DNA from: Chloroflexota bacterium
GTDB taxonomy: Bacteria; Chloroflexota; UBA11872
Length of the DNA stretch: 34,040 nucleotides
NCBI GenBank assembly: GCA_028873795.1
Contig: JAPPNP010000072.1
Coordinates: forward strand, 1 to 34,040
Direction: 5' to 3'
The translations under genes were made by a program, and so were the position numbers. The notes beneath the pieces were generated by a model. That model was not told where the DNA came from, made no database searches, and was given only the letters and a program-made list of their open reading frames with translations. This document shows positions 18,530 through 26,338 of the stretch, piece by piece; position 1 is the stretch's first letter, and every line of letters starts with the position of its first letter.

Positions 18530-19363
18530 CTACGCTCCGGGCTCCAAACCCGCGAGGCGCAAGAGAGCCTTGGGGCTACCCGGCCCCATGAGCACCGCGT
18601 AGGAGTCATCGGCCCGCCAATGGACGAGGGCGCGCCCGTCGGGAAGTTGCAGGGTTTGCGGCTGGCCGTCGTCTTCGAGCGGCCTGAGCCCGAGGATGTC
18701 GCGATACAGAGCGATCTCGCGCAAGACGATTTGACGCGCGAGCACCGGCGGCAGGAACTCGCGCACGAGGGCCTGGCTGATCAGCTCGAGATCCACCTCG
18801 GGCGGCGCCGAAACCCGCGGTGCGGCGAACTGCACCAGCACCAGGTCGTCGCTGCTTGGCGCCGTGCTTGTCCAGGTCGTGACGAGTATTTCGGGACCCT
18901 GAATGGTTACCGCGCGCGTGCGCAGCCGTTCGGGCAGCGGAACGCGCACCTGCGACCCTGCAAGAAAGCGCTGCAGCTGCTCGAAATCGACGTCCACGCG
19001 CCAGGACCCACCCTGCTGCACCGTCCGCTCGGCCGCTGCGTCGAAACCGGCCGGAGCGTCCAGCGTTATCGGTTGGAATTGCAGTTCGGGCAGCGGTTCG
19101 GTCGCGCCGAGGTCCAGGTAGATCGGCGCCTCTACCTCCGTGATTACGAAGGTGTCCGGCGGCAGGTCGGTCGTGGCCGCGGGCGTCGCCGCAGCCGCGG
19201 TGCCCTCGACGATTGGTTCGATGGCCATTGGCTGCTCGCGCAGCCCGTTGAGCACCTCGTGGACAGCAAGCCGGACCGGCTCGACGGTCACGAGCAGCGC
19301 CACGGCCGCGGCCGTGACTACCAGCCCCGCCCACAGCCTGCGGGCCCGCAGAACCTTGCCCAA
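18530..19363 (-). CDS. Membrane-anchored extracytoplasmic protein of unknown function in the ABC operon
   Basis: A 277-residue protein with a basic N-terminus (MGKVLRARRLW) and one membrane helix at about 10-27, followed by a low-complexity Ala/Thr/Pro stretch near residues 54-67, so the bulk should be outside the membrane. The remainder contains two regions rich in strands, QLRF/VDVDFEQLQRFL and a C-terminal ADDSYAVLMGPGS segment. The latter recalls DUF4367/LolA-like domains that follow anti-sigma factors, but no family is assigned. There is no lipobox Cys and no catalytic motif. The gene lies 4 bases after the metallophosphoesterase and 2 before the ATPase, so it is probably an accessory or sensor part of the transporter. 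Confidence 0.75.
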   Translation of the reverse strand: MGKVLRARRLWAGLVVTAAAVALLVTVEPVRLAVHEVLNGLREQPMAIEPIVEGTAAAATPAATTDLPPDTFVITEVEAPIYLDLGATEPLPELQFQPITLDAPAGFDAAAERTVQQGGSWRVDVDFEQLQRFLAGSQVRVPLPERLRTRAVTIQGPEILVTTWTSTAPSSDDLVLVQFAAPRVSAPPEVDLELISQALVREFLPPVLARQIVLREIALYRDILGLRPLEDDGQPQTLQLPDGRALVHWRADDSYAVLMGPGSPKALLRLAGLEPGA

Positions 19364-19367
19364 GCTG

Positions 19368-20108
19368 CTAGGCGGCCGGATCTCGGCCCGTTAGCAGCGA
19401 ATTGCGAAACGGCTCGGATAAGGGCACGCCTCGGGCCAGGGTCTCTCGATGCGCCGCGCGCTGGTCGTAGGGCACACGCCGGATGGCGGCGGACCAGCGC
19501 CCGGACCCGTCGTCCAGCACCGCATAGGTGGCTTGCCCGGGCTGACCGTCATACGTGCGGCCAACCGAACCGCAGTTGACGAGGAGCAACTGCCCCACGT
19601 GCCGCACGAAGGCGCGGTGGGTGTGGCCGCAGACGAGCACCTGGGCCTCCACGGTGGCGAGCCGGGCGACCAACTGCTCGTTTGACGAGTCGGGAAGGAA
19701 GCCGGCCTCGTCATTGCCGGGTGAGGCGTGAACCACAAGCATGGGCCCGGCGGCCGACGACACTCGCACGACGGTGCGCATCGAGGCCATGCGCTCGATC
19801 AGCCGTTCGCCAAGCCGCGCCCGCGCCCAGGCGAGATTGCGCTCCAAGTGATCCGCCGCCGCGGGTGACGTCTGGCGCATGGCCTCCACGGCCCGCCGCG
19901 GGTTCGCGAGGTAGCGGTCCGTGTTCCCCTGGACCAGGGGCCAGCCAAGGTCCAGCAGGCGCTGCCAGCACTCGAGCGCATGCGCGCCGAAGAGCGCCAC
20001 GTCACCGCCGAAAATCACCTGGTCGGGCGCCTGGGTCTTGAGGTCGGCCAGTACGGCGAACAGGGCGCCGAGATTTCCGTGAATGTCGGTGACGACGGCC
20101 ACGCGCAT
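19368..20108 (-). CDS. Calcineurin-like metallophosphoesterase (YfcE/MJ0936 type)
   Basis: A 246-residue dinuclear-metal phosphoesterase of the small bacterial/archaeal type that cleaves phosphodiesters or phosphomonoesters. Metal-ligand motifs in order: DIHGN (8-12), GGDV (34-37), GNTDRY (61-66), VVHASPG and GHTHRAF. The late VNCGSVGRTYDGQP is typical of the YfcE group. ATG 20108 is preferred because MRVAVVTDIHGN is the family N-terminus; the frame is open to 20192 but would add 28 unrelated residues. It is the first gene of a four-gene minus-strand operon with the membrane-anchored unknown and the ABC pair, an unusual partner for a transporter. The true substrate is unknown. Confidence 0.88.
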   Translation of the reverse strand: MRVAVVTDIHGNLGALFAVLADLKTQAPDQVIFGGDVALFGAHALECWQRLLDLGWPLVQGNTDRYLANPRRAVEAMRQTSPAAADHLERNLAWARARLGERLIERMASMRTVVRVSSAAGPMLVVHASPGNDEAGFLPDSSNEQLVARLATVEAQVLVCGHTHRAFVRHVGQLLLVNCGSVGRTYDGQPGQATYAVLDDGSGRWSAAIRRVPYDQRAAHRETLARGVPLSEPFRNSLLTGRDPAA

Positions 20109-20210
20109 GGACCAAGGGTAGTGCATCGGAGTGTGGGGGGCGCCGAGTGTCTTTCCTGCCCCTTGCGTTCCTCGTGGCGTTGTTTGTGACACGTCTGGAA
20201 CCTCACCATT

Positions 20211-20291
20211 GTCATTTCGAGCGGAGCGAGAAATCTAAGGGGCAGGGAGAGCGCACAGCGTCCTTAGATTCCTCACTGCGTTCGGAATGAC
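20211..20291. repeat. Long imperfect inverted repeat of the TCATTTCGAGCGGAGCGAG type
   Basis: Arms 20211-20240 and 20262-20291 pair at 25 of 30 positions around a 21-base centre. The left arm has GTCATTTCGAGCGGAGCGAG and AAATCTAAGG, the right CCTTAGATTCC and TTCGGAATGAC. This is the layout of a miniature palindromic element seen between genes of many environmental bacteria. It is the first of several repeats filling the 403-base gap 20109-20511, in which no gene is supported. Confidence 0.85.
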
Positions 20292-20343
20292 AGGAAGGGC
20301 GTTCGGAATGACACGAAGGGCATTCCGAATGTCAGGAAGTGCC
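20281..20343. repeat. Three 21-base tandem repeats adjoining the inverted repeat
   Basis: Copies start at 20281, 20302 and 20323. The first reads TTCGGAATGACAGGAAGGGC plus one base; the second and third differ by a few substitutions. The first copy's beginning is the right end of the neighbouring inverted repeat, so the array looks like repeated duplication of that element's end. Confidence 0.9.
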
Positions 20344-20349
20344 CGGTGG

Positions 20350-20412
20350 CCCAGGCTGCGTGCAGCCTGGGATGCTCTACCCCGGCCGGTCCCACGCTGC
20401 ACGCAGCGTGGG
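20350..20412. repeat. Pair of 10-bp-stem palindromes upstream of the larA-like gene
   Basis: CCCAGGCTGC and GCAGCCTGGG (20350-20359, 20362-20371) flank GT. CCCACGCTGC and GCAGCGTGGG (20391-20400, 20403-20412) flank AC. The outer flanks GGTGGC and GCCACC are also complementary, so both hairpins can sit in a cruciform-like arrangement. The second palindrome recurs near the end of the window (33942-33963) with one arm diverged. Confidence 0.85.
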
Positions 20413-20511
20413 CCACCGTCGTCCCGAACGCCGCGGGATTACCCACGTTGGTGGTCGCACGTCGTTCGGAGCGATAGGTCGGTGCCTGGAGGGCTTGGCT
20501 ACACTCCCGCC

Positions 20512-21777
20512 GTGGCCGTCAACGATCTCGCTTCGCCGCCGCCCATGCACCTGGTGCGGCAGCAATTCGATGCTTCCGAGGTTCCGGACTTCGACCAGCG
20601 GCTGGCGGCCGAGGCTCGATCAGTGCTCACGGCGCAAGGCGTCGGGACCGGCGCCCGCATTGCCATTGCCGTCGGCTCGCGCGGCGTATCGCCGGTCGAA
20701 CGAGTCGTCCGAATCGTGGGCGAGGCAATTCGCTCGCTCCAGGCCGAGCCGTTCATCGTGCCCGCCATGGGCAGCCACGGCGGCGGTACCGCCGCCGGTC
20801 AGGCGCAGGTGCTCGCCGGCTACGGCATCAGCGAAGCCGCGCTAGGCGTGCCGGTGCGGGCGACCATGGACACGGTCGAGCTCGGTGCGACCGACGACGG
20901 CGTGCGCGTGCACATGGACGCCGCGGCGGCTGCGGCCGACGGCATCGTGGTGATTGGCCGGATCAAGCCGCATACGTCGTTTCGCGGCCCCGTCGAGAGC
21001 GGCTTGTGCAAGATGCTTGCCATCGGGCTGGGCAACCGCCGCGGCGCCGAGACCATCCACGCGCACGATCTCGCCGCCACGATTCCGGCGGCGGCGCGCG
21101 TGGCGCTGGCGGCGGCACCGGTGTGCATGGGCGTGGGGCTGGTCGAGAATGCCTTCGACCGTCCCCATCGGCTCGCGGTCATCGGGCCGGATGTCTTCGA
21201 GGCCACCGATCGCGAGCTGTTGCAGGTTGCGCGCGGCGTCCTCCCGCGCCTCCCGCTGGAGCGGCTCGATCTGCTGGTGGTAGATCGCATGGGCAAGAAC
21301 GTGTCCGGCACCGGCATGGACCCGAACGTGATCGGCATGTGGCGACGCTTCCCGGAGCTGCCGCACGAGCCCGACTATCGCTGGCTGGCCGTACTGGGTC
21401 TGACCGAGCAATCCCACGGGAACGCCGTCGGGATCGGCATGGCCGACCTGACCAGCCGCAAGCTCGCGGATGCCATCGACCCCGTGCCGACGCACGCAAA
21501 CGTCCTGACCAGCATGGCCGTGGGCATGGCCAAGGTGCCGCTCACCCTTCCCAGCGACCGGGAGTGCTGCGACCTGGGACTTGCGCTGGCGAAGCGCTCG
21601 TCGTCCGAGCCGCTGCGCGTGGCGCGCATTGCCTCCACGATGGAGCTGGAGACCTTTTGGCTCAGCGAGGCGGCGCTGCCCGATCTGCCCCAGAGTTGCG
21701 AGGTGCTGGCGAGCCGACCGTCGTTCGACTTCACCGAGGACGGCTCGATCGTCGAGGCCGGCGCTTTCGCGCATTGA
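20512..21777 (+). CDS. LarA-like protein (nickel-pincer racemase/epimerase superfamily)
   Basis: About 421 residues, of the LarA/DUF2088 superfamily. LarA racemises lactate with a nickel-pincer nucleotide cofactor; homologues epimerise or racemise other 2-hydroxy acids. Equivalents of LarA active-site residues are visible: GSRG (55-58), PAMGSHGGGT with His89, IKPHTSFRG with His154, and GLCKMLAIGLG with Lys167. The protein belongs to the 'KPHTSFRGPVESG' branch rather than to true lactate racemase, so the substrate is unknown. GTG 20512 is chosen; ATG 20545 is an alternative, and the frame open from 20287 lies in repeats. A TACACT lies 7 bases before the GTG, so the mRNA may be almost leaderless. 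No larB, larC or larE is in the window, though the cofactor would be needed. Confidence 0.84.
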   Translation: MAVNDLASPPPMHLVRQQFDASEVPDFDQRLAAEARSVLTAQGVGTGARIAIAVGSRGVSPVERVVRIVGEAIRSLQAEPFIVPAMGSHGGGTAAGQAQVLAGYGISEAALGVPVRATMDTVELGATDDGVRVHMDAAAAAADGIVVIGRIKPHTSFRGPVESGLCKMLAIGLGNRRGAETIHAHDLAATIPAAARVALAAAPVCMGVGLVENAFDRPHRLAVIGPDVFEATDRELLQVARGVLPRLPLERLDLLVVDRMGKNVSGTGMDPNVIGMWRRFPELPHEPDYRWLAVLGLTEQSHGNAVGIGMADLTSRKLADAIDPVPTHANVLTSMAVGMAKVPLTLPSDRECCDLGLALAKRSSSEPLRVARIASTMELETFWLSEAALPDLPQSCEVLASRPSFDFTEDGSIVEAGAFAH

Positions 21778-21840
21778 GTCGCCGCCCGCTATGCGCACCC
21801 GGGTGCCGGTCCGGCTGACGCGCGACTTCCGCCGTCACCC

Positions 21841-23007
21841 GTGAAGCGTCGGCGAGTCCTCTTTGCCAGCGGCTGGTTCTACGCGTCGCTCGGCGTCGCG
21901 TTCAATGCCCTGGGTCCCGCGCTCGAGGCCATCCGCGAGGAATTCGCGCTCGAATACATCGGCGCAGGCATGTCGCTGGGGGCGGTCGGTCTGGGTTATA
22001 CCGTCGGCTCGCTGGTGGGCGGGCCGATATCGGACCGGGTTGGAACTCGTCCGAGCATCATCGTCGCCTCGGCCCTCGCGGCCCTCGGCATGTTGCTCGC
22101 CGGAGTGAGTCCGGCTTATCTCGCGTTTCTAGCGGCTCTGGCCCTGGCGTCGATCGGATGGGGGGCGACGGAGGTTGCCGTCACCGCCCAGATCGCGCGC
22201 GGCGGGGCCGCGCTCTCGGTGCGGGACCTGAATCTGGCGCAGCTTGGGTTCGCACTCGGCGCGATAGCCGCCCCGGCCATCGTCGGCGGGGCATTCGCCC
22301 TTGGTTGGGGCTGGCGGCCGCCGGTCGTGCTGAGCGCGCTGATGGCCGCCAGCGTCGCGGCGGCCTTTTTCCGCGTTCCGGGTGCGCCCAGCTCGCCGCG
22401 GCGCACCTCCCTGCGCGGGGTGATTCGGGCGGCCGCGGCGCCGGTGCTGCTGCTGATCGGCCTCGCGTCGGCGCTGGTGGTGGTGCTCGAAACCGGGCTG
22501 GCGGGCTTCTTCGCGCCGTTTCTCGAATACGCCTTCACCCTCGATCGAGCGGCCGCCGCGGCCTCGGTGACGGTGTTCTGGGCGGGAGGGTTTGCGGGGC
22601 GCCTGGTTGGCGCCTGGCTCAGCGGTCGCTTGGACCTGATGATCTGGCTCATCAGCGCGTCGGTCGCGACGGCGGTGGCGGCGCTGCTGGCGGCGCTGGC
22701 CTCGGAAACGTGGATGGCCCTCGCCGGTCTTGTGCTGGCCGGATTGGCGAGCGGAGCGCTGATTCCATCGCTGCTGGCGCTGGCGGCGCGACATCGACCG
22801 GAGGACGCGGGGGCCATGCTCGGCGCGGTGATCGCGATCCTGGGTCTGGGCGGGATCGGCGCGTCGTTGGGCATCGGACGCGCCGCCGATGCCTGGACGC
22901 TGCGCGGCGCCATGCTCATCGCTCCCGCTGCGATGGCGGCCACGGTGGTGACCCTGATCGCCATTCGGGCGCTCATGCCACGGGAGTCGGATGGCACCGG
23001 TCCATAG
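21841..23007 (+). CDS. Major facilitator superfamily transporter
   Basis: A 388-residue protein with about 12 hydrophobic segments in two halves. The loop between helices 2 and 3 has the MFS motif GGPISDRVGTRPSI, and the corresponding position in the second half, GRLVGAWLSGRLD, is a weaker copy. It starts at GTG 21841, 63 bases after the larA-like stop and in the same direction, so the two are probably cotranscribed and the transporter may carry the 2-hydroxy acid handled by its neighbour. Substrate and direction cannot be read from the sequence. Confidence 0.86.
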   Translation: MKRRRVLFASGWFYASLGVAFNALGPALEAIREEFALEYIGAGMSLGAVGLGYTVGSLVGGPISDRVGTRPSIIVASALAALGMLLAGVSPAYLAFLAALALASIGWGATEVAVTAQIARGGAALSVRDLNLAQLGFALGAIAAPAIVGGAFALGWGWRPPVVLSALMAASVAAAFFRVPGAPSSPRRTSLRGVIRAAAAPVLLLIGLASALVVVLETGLAGFFAPFLEYAFTLDRAAAAASVTVFWAGGFAGRLVGAWLSGRLDLMIWLISASVATAVAALLAALASETWMALAGLVLAGLASGALIPSLLALAARHRPEDAGAMLGAVIAILGLGGIGASLGIGRAADAWTLRGAMLIAPAAMAATVVTLIAIRALMPRESDGTGP

Positions 23008-23077
23008 ACGGACTAGTCGCCGGGTGGACCGAGATTGCGAGTCAGTCTGAGCCGAGTCAGTGAATTGAGCGGGACGC

Positions 23078-23098
23078 GGGCGGCCACAAGGGCCGCCC
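23078..23098. repeat. GC-rich hairpin between convergent genes
   Basis: GGGCGGCC (23078-23085) and GGCCGCCC (23091-23098) are perfect arms around ACAAG, followed by CCTAC. This is a palindrome family common between genes in high-GC environmental genomes. It lies in the 110-base gap between the convergent transporter and binding-protein genes and could terminate either. Confidence 0.75.
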
Positions 23099-23117
23099 CT
23101 ACGCCGAATACCTCGGG

Positions 23118-24761
23118 CTAGTTGCTGACGACGACCGCCCGCAGGTCAATGGCGCCGGTTACGGCGTCGATACCAAATCCCGTGATGCGTGGGTGAAGCA
23201 AATAGGCGTCGGCGTGGTGGCCGATGCCAATGGCCGGTTGCTCCGCTTCGAGCACGGCGTCGGCGGCGCGATAGGCACTCCGCCGAGATTCGGGATCGGC
23301 CGCCGCTTCCGCGTCTTGGACGTGCCGGTCGAAGGTCGCGCTGCGCCAGCGGGCGCCCAGATAGTCGGCGTCCGAGAGCCACAGCGTGTCGTACCAGTTC
23401 GCGGGATCGGCGAACTCCGACGTCCACCCGGCGCGGTACACGTCGAAATCGCCCGGATCGTCGGTGAACGACAAGAAGTCGCGCCACGAGCGCTCGTCGG
23501 CCTCCAGGTGGATGCCCAGCGCCTCACGCCAGGTCGTGGCCAGGTAGGCGGCCAGGCGCTTCCACGTGTCGGTGGCGTGGTAAGTGAACCGGAGATTCGG
23601 CAGTCCTTCGCCGTCGGGGAACCCGGCTGAGCTCAGCAGACCTCGCGCGGCGTCGACGTCCGGCGATGGTTGGGCAATCTCGCGGGGAAGCGTGCTGGGC
23701 GGCACGATCGTCCATCCCGGCAGCGTGGGTTCCTCGAACACGGCCGCCGCCATGGCTTCGCGGTCGAGCACCAGGCTCAGCGCCCGCCGGACCTCCGCTC
23801 GATTCCAGGGCGGCTTGGCGGTATTGAAGACGAGAAACCAGCTGCCCCCGCGCTCGAACAGGCGCAGACGATCGCGCAGTTGGTCGTCGCCGCGCGCCGA
23901 GCGATAGGCCGATCCGGCCACCGGCGCCACGTCGACGGTTCCGCTGCGAAACGCCAGCAACGGCGAGCCGTCCTCTTCCGGGAACCGCACCACCACTTCG
24001 CCAAAGTTGCCCGGATCGCCCCAATAGTGGTCGTTGCGAAACAGCGTGAGACCCAGGCCCTGATCCCACTGCACCAACCGATACTGGCCGTTGCCGCGCA
24101 GGCGGCGCGGCTGCGTCCACGCCGCGCCGTAGGACCTGATCTCACCCTCCGGGAGGGGATAGAAAATTGGCGCGGCGACGCGCGCCGGAAAACCGGGGGA
24201 TGGCTCGGCCAGGCCGACCTGGAGCGTCGCGTCGTCGGGCGCGCCCACGCCGACCACTTCGGGGTCCTTGTAAAGCCCATAGGCGTAGTCGCGGGCGCCC
24301 CGCACCGGGAACAGGAGATAGTTGAACGCGCCGCCGATCTGCGGGCTGAGGTTCCGGCGCCAGGCCCATTTGAAGGCGTCCGCGGTCACGGGTTCGCCGG
24401 TCATCCAGCGGGCGTCCGGGCGCAGCGTGAAGGTGATGGTGTGCCCGGCGTTGCTCACCTCCCAGCTTTCCGCCACGGCCGGGGTCGGCAGCCCGTCGCC
24501 GCTCACGGTAATCAGCGGCTCGAAGAGCGCGTTGAGGATGGTGAATTCGTTGGGTGAAGACGCCAGCGCCGGGTCGAGCGTGAGCGGCTCCCGCAGCCAG
24601 AGTTCGATCTTGCCTTCGCCGGCGGAGGGTCTCCCGTCGTCGGGCTCTCCGCAGGCAGCCAATACCGAGGCGCCCGCTGTCGCGCCGAGCCCGGCGAGGA
24701 AGCGCCGGCGCGGCAACCTGGAGCTAACGGGGCGCGATCTCAACGTCGGTGAGCCATTCAC
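23118..24761 (-). CDS. Tat-exported lipoprotein, peptide-type ABC substrate-binding protein (family 5)
   Basis: A 547-residue SBP_bac_5 (OppA/DppA-like) protein. The N-terminus has a twin-arginine signal, LPRRRFLAGLGATAGASV, running into a lipobox LAAC (Cys37), so it should be exported by Tat and lipid-anchored. The mature part has the family landmarks: ILNALFEPLI, AESWEVSNAGHTITFTLRPDARW, GEPVTADAFKWAWRR, AEVRRALSLVLDREAM and, near the C-terminus, YDTLWLSDADY. Family members bind oligopeptides, nickel or sugars. ATG 24761 overlaps the preceding gene by 38 bases; TTG 24716, just after that gene's stop, is equally possible and keeps the whole signal. No permease or ATPase follows. Confidence 0.88.
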   Translation of the reverse strand: MNGSPTLRSRPVSSRLPRRRFLAGLGATAGASVLAACGEPDDGRPSAGEGKIELWLREPLTLDPALASSPNEFTILNALFEPLITVSGDGLPTPAVAESWEVSNAGHTITFTLRPDARWMTGEPVTADAFKWAWRRNLSPQIGGAFNYLLFPVRGARDYAYGLYKDPEVVGVGAPDDATLQVGLAEPSPGFPARVAAPIFYPLPEGEIRSYGAAWTQPRRLRGNGQYRLVQWDQGLGLTLFRNDHYWGDPGNFGEVVVRFPEEDGSPLLAFRSGTVDVAPVAGSAYRSARGDDQLRDRLRLFERGGSWFLVFNTAKPPWNRAEVRRALSLVLDREAMAAAVFEEPTLPGWTIVPPSTLPREIAQPSPDVDAARGLLSSAGFPDGEGLPNLRFTYHATDTWKRLAAYLATTWREALGIHLEADERSWRDFLSFTDDPGDFDVYRAGWTSEFADPANWYDTLWLSDADYLGARWRSATFDRHVQDAEAAADPESRRSAYRAADAVLEAEQPAIGIGHHADAYLLHPRITGFGIDAVTGAIDLRAVVVSN

Positions 24762-26325
24762 GCACCACGGGTTCGCCGGGGTACTGCGTCACCCATGGTT
24801 GCACGAGCTCGTGCGACACGCTGTGATAGATCGGGACGACCGCCCCGCGCTCGACGATGCGCGACTCGGCCAGTTGGTACAGCGCTAGCCGGCGTTCGTG
24901 TCGCGGCTCGCTGCTCGCCAAGGCGAGGAGCAAATCCACGAACCCGTCGCTGAATCCGCCGTAGTTGTCCGGGCGTCCCGATCCAAACAGCATGTCCAGG
25001 AATCCAAAGGGGTCGGGGAAGTCCGCGATCCAGGTCACCAGGTAGGCATGCCGCGGGCTGTCGCCGTGGGCAAGGCCTTCCACGACGTTCAAGTACTCCA
25101 GGAAGTCGAACTGCTCGACTGAAATGTCAACGCCGAGCTGATCCCGCCACGGCTCCACGATGGCGCGCGTGATGGGACCGGCGCTCAATCCGGCGCCCGA
25201 GGTGGCCACGATCAGCTCCGGCCACGCGTCGACCGGGCCATGCCGCGAGAGCTTGAGCTCGCGCCGCGCTGCGTCGAGATCGAATGGCAGCCCCTCGTAG
25301 TCCGCGCGGTATCCAGGCATGCCGGGCGGCAGGATGCCGCGAGCCTCCGCGTGGTGGCCCCTCAGGGTCACCCGATTGATGCGCGGGCGGTCAATGGCGT
25401 GGGCGAAGGCGCGGCGAGCATGGGGATCGTCGAACGGCGGTCGCGACGTGTTGAAGCCGAGAAATGCCAGTGCGAGCGTCGGCGTTCGGCGCAACTCGGC
25501 CGCCCGGGGCTCCCGTGGGTCCGAGAATCGGTCGACGTTCGCGCCGCCGACCCGGACGATATCCAATTGATCCTGCTCGTAGCGCAGCAGCGCCTCGCCC
25601 GGCGCAAGCTCGGCGAGGCGGACGGTTGCCGGGCCGGACTGCCGCGGAAGGTAGGTCGGCGCCGACTCCAGCACGACCTCCGACCGCCGCTGGAAGGACG
25701 TGAGTCGGAACGGACCTGAGCCATTGGGGCGCAGGGACCAATCCGGGCCCTGCGCGACGTTCTCGCGGTCGACGACGAGGCTGGCCCCCTGCGCGATCAG
25801 CGCCGGGAAGTACGCCGCGTGCTGCACCAGGCGCACGTCGAGCAACTGGTCGCTGAGCACGCGCACGCCGCTCAAGGTGTCGGTCTCGCCGCGCTGGAGC
25901 GCATCGGCGCCCTCGATGTTGCCCAGGATGACGCCGGCCGAATGGGATCCGGTGCCGGGATGGATCGCTCGTTCCCACGACCAGCGCACGTCGTCCGCCG
26001 TGAGCGGGCGCCCGTCGTGAAACTGGAGACCTTCACGCAGCTCGAAGAGATAGCGGCGCCCGCCGTCGCTGACCTCCCAAGCCCGCGCAAGCGCCGGCTC
26101 GGGCCGCAACTCCGCGTTTACGCGCGTGAGTCCGGCAAAGACTTCGATCGCGTAGCCGGCGGAGCCGGCGTCGCGCACGACTGCCGGGTCGATGGTTTCC
26201 GGCGTGGTGGTCTCCAGCCGCAGCGTGCCGCCCGCCGCAGCCGCGCCCGTGGCGGGTCGCCCAGCGGTCGCGGCCAGCGCCCCAATCGCCGCCGCGCCAA
26301 GCTTGAGGACGTCGCGGCGTTGCAG
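24724..26325 (-). CDS. Tat-exported peptide-type ABC substrate-binding protein (family 5), probable CTG start
   Basis: A second SBP_bac_5 protein. With the usual start codons the longest form begins at GTG 26178 (484 aa) and has no signal peptide. Reading the same frame upstream gives QRRDVLKLGAAAIGALAATA, a clear twin-arginine signal, then LRLETTTPETIDPAVV, the normal first strand of the mature domain. No ATG, GTG or TTG precedes it before the Nudix stop. CTG 26325 does, with AGGGGA nine bases upstream overlapping that stop. I therefore give 533 residues from CTG. The mature domain shows YLFELREGLQFHDGRPL, TADDVRWSWERAI and the late FGSGRPDNYGGFSD. There is no lipobox. It shares its family with the next gene but is clearly diverged. 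Confidence 0.82.
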   Translation of the reverse strand: MQRRDVLKLGAAAIGALAATAGRPATGAAAAGGTLRLETTTPETIDPAVVRDAGSAGYAIEVFAGLTRVNAELRPEPALARAWEVSDGGRRYLFELREGLQFHDGRPLTADDVRWSWERAIHPGTGSHSAGVILGNIEGADALQRGETDTLSGVRVLSDQLLDVRLVQHAAYFPALIAQGASLVVDRENVAQGPDWSLRPNGSGPFRLTSFQRRSEVVLESAPTYLPRQSGPATVRLAELAPGEALLRYEQDQLDIVRVGGANVDRFSDPREPRAAELRRTPTLALAFLGFNTSRPPFDDPHARRAFAHAIDRPRINRVTLRGHHAEARGILPPGMPGYRADYEGLPFDLDAARRELKLSRHGPVDAWPELIVATSGAGLSAGPITRAIVEPWRDQLGVDISVEQFDFLEYLNVVEGLAHGDSPRHAYLVTWIADFPDPFGFLDMLFGSGRPDNYGGFSDGFVDLLLALASSEPRHERRLALYQLAESRIVERGAVVPIYHSVSHELVQPWVTQYPGEPVVREWLTDVEIAPR

Positions 26326-26338
26326 AGAGGCCGGTCCC

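Noticed and set aside
16780-20108. Antiphage defence island
   Set aside because: The ABC pair, phosphoesterase and anchored protein show no nuclease, toxin, reverse transcriptase or defence-associated domain; a transport role is simpler.
20281-20343. Tandem 21-base repeats as a CRISPR array
   Set aside because: The copies are directly adjacent with no spacers, differ from one another, and have no cas genes nearby.
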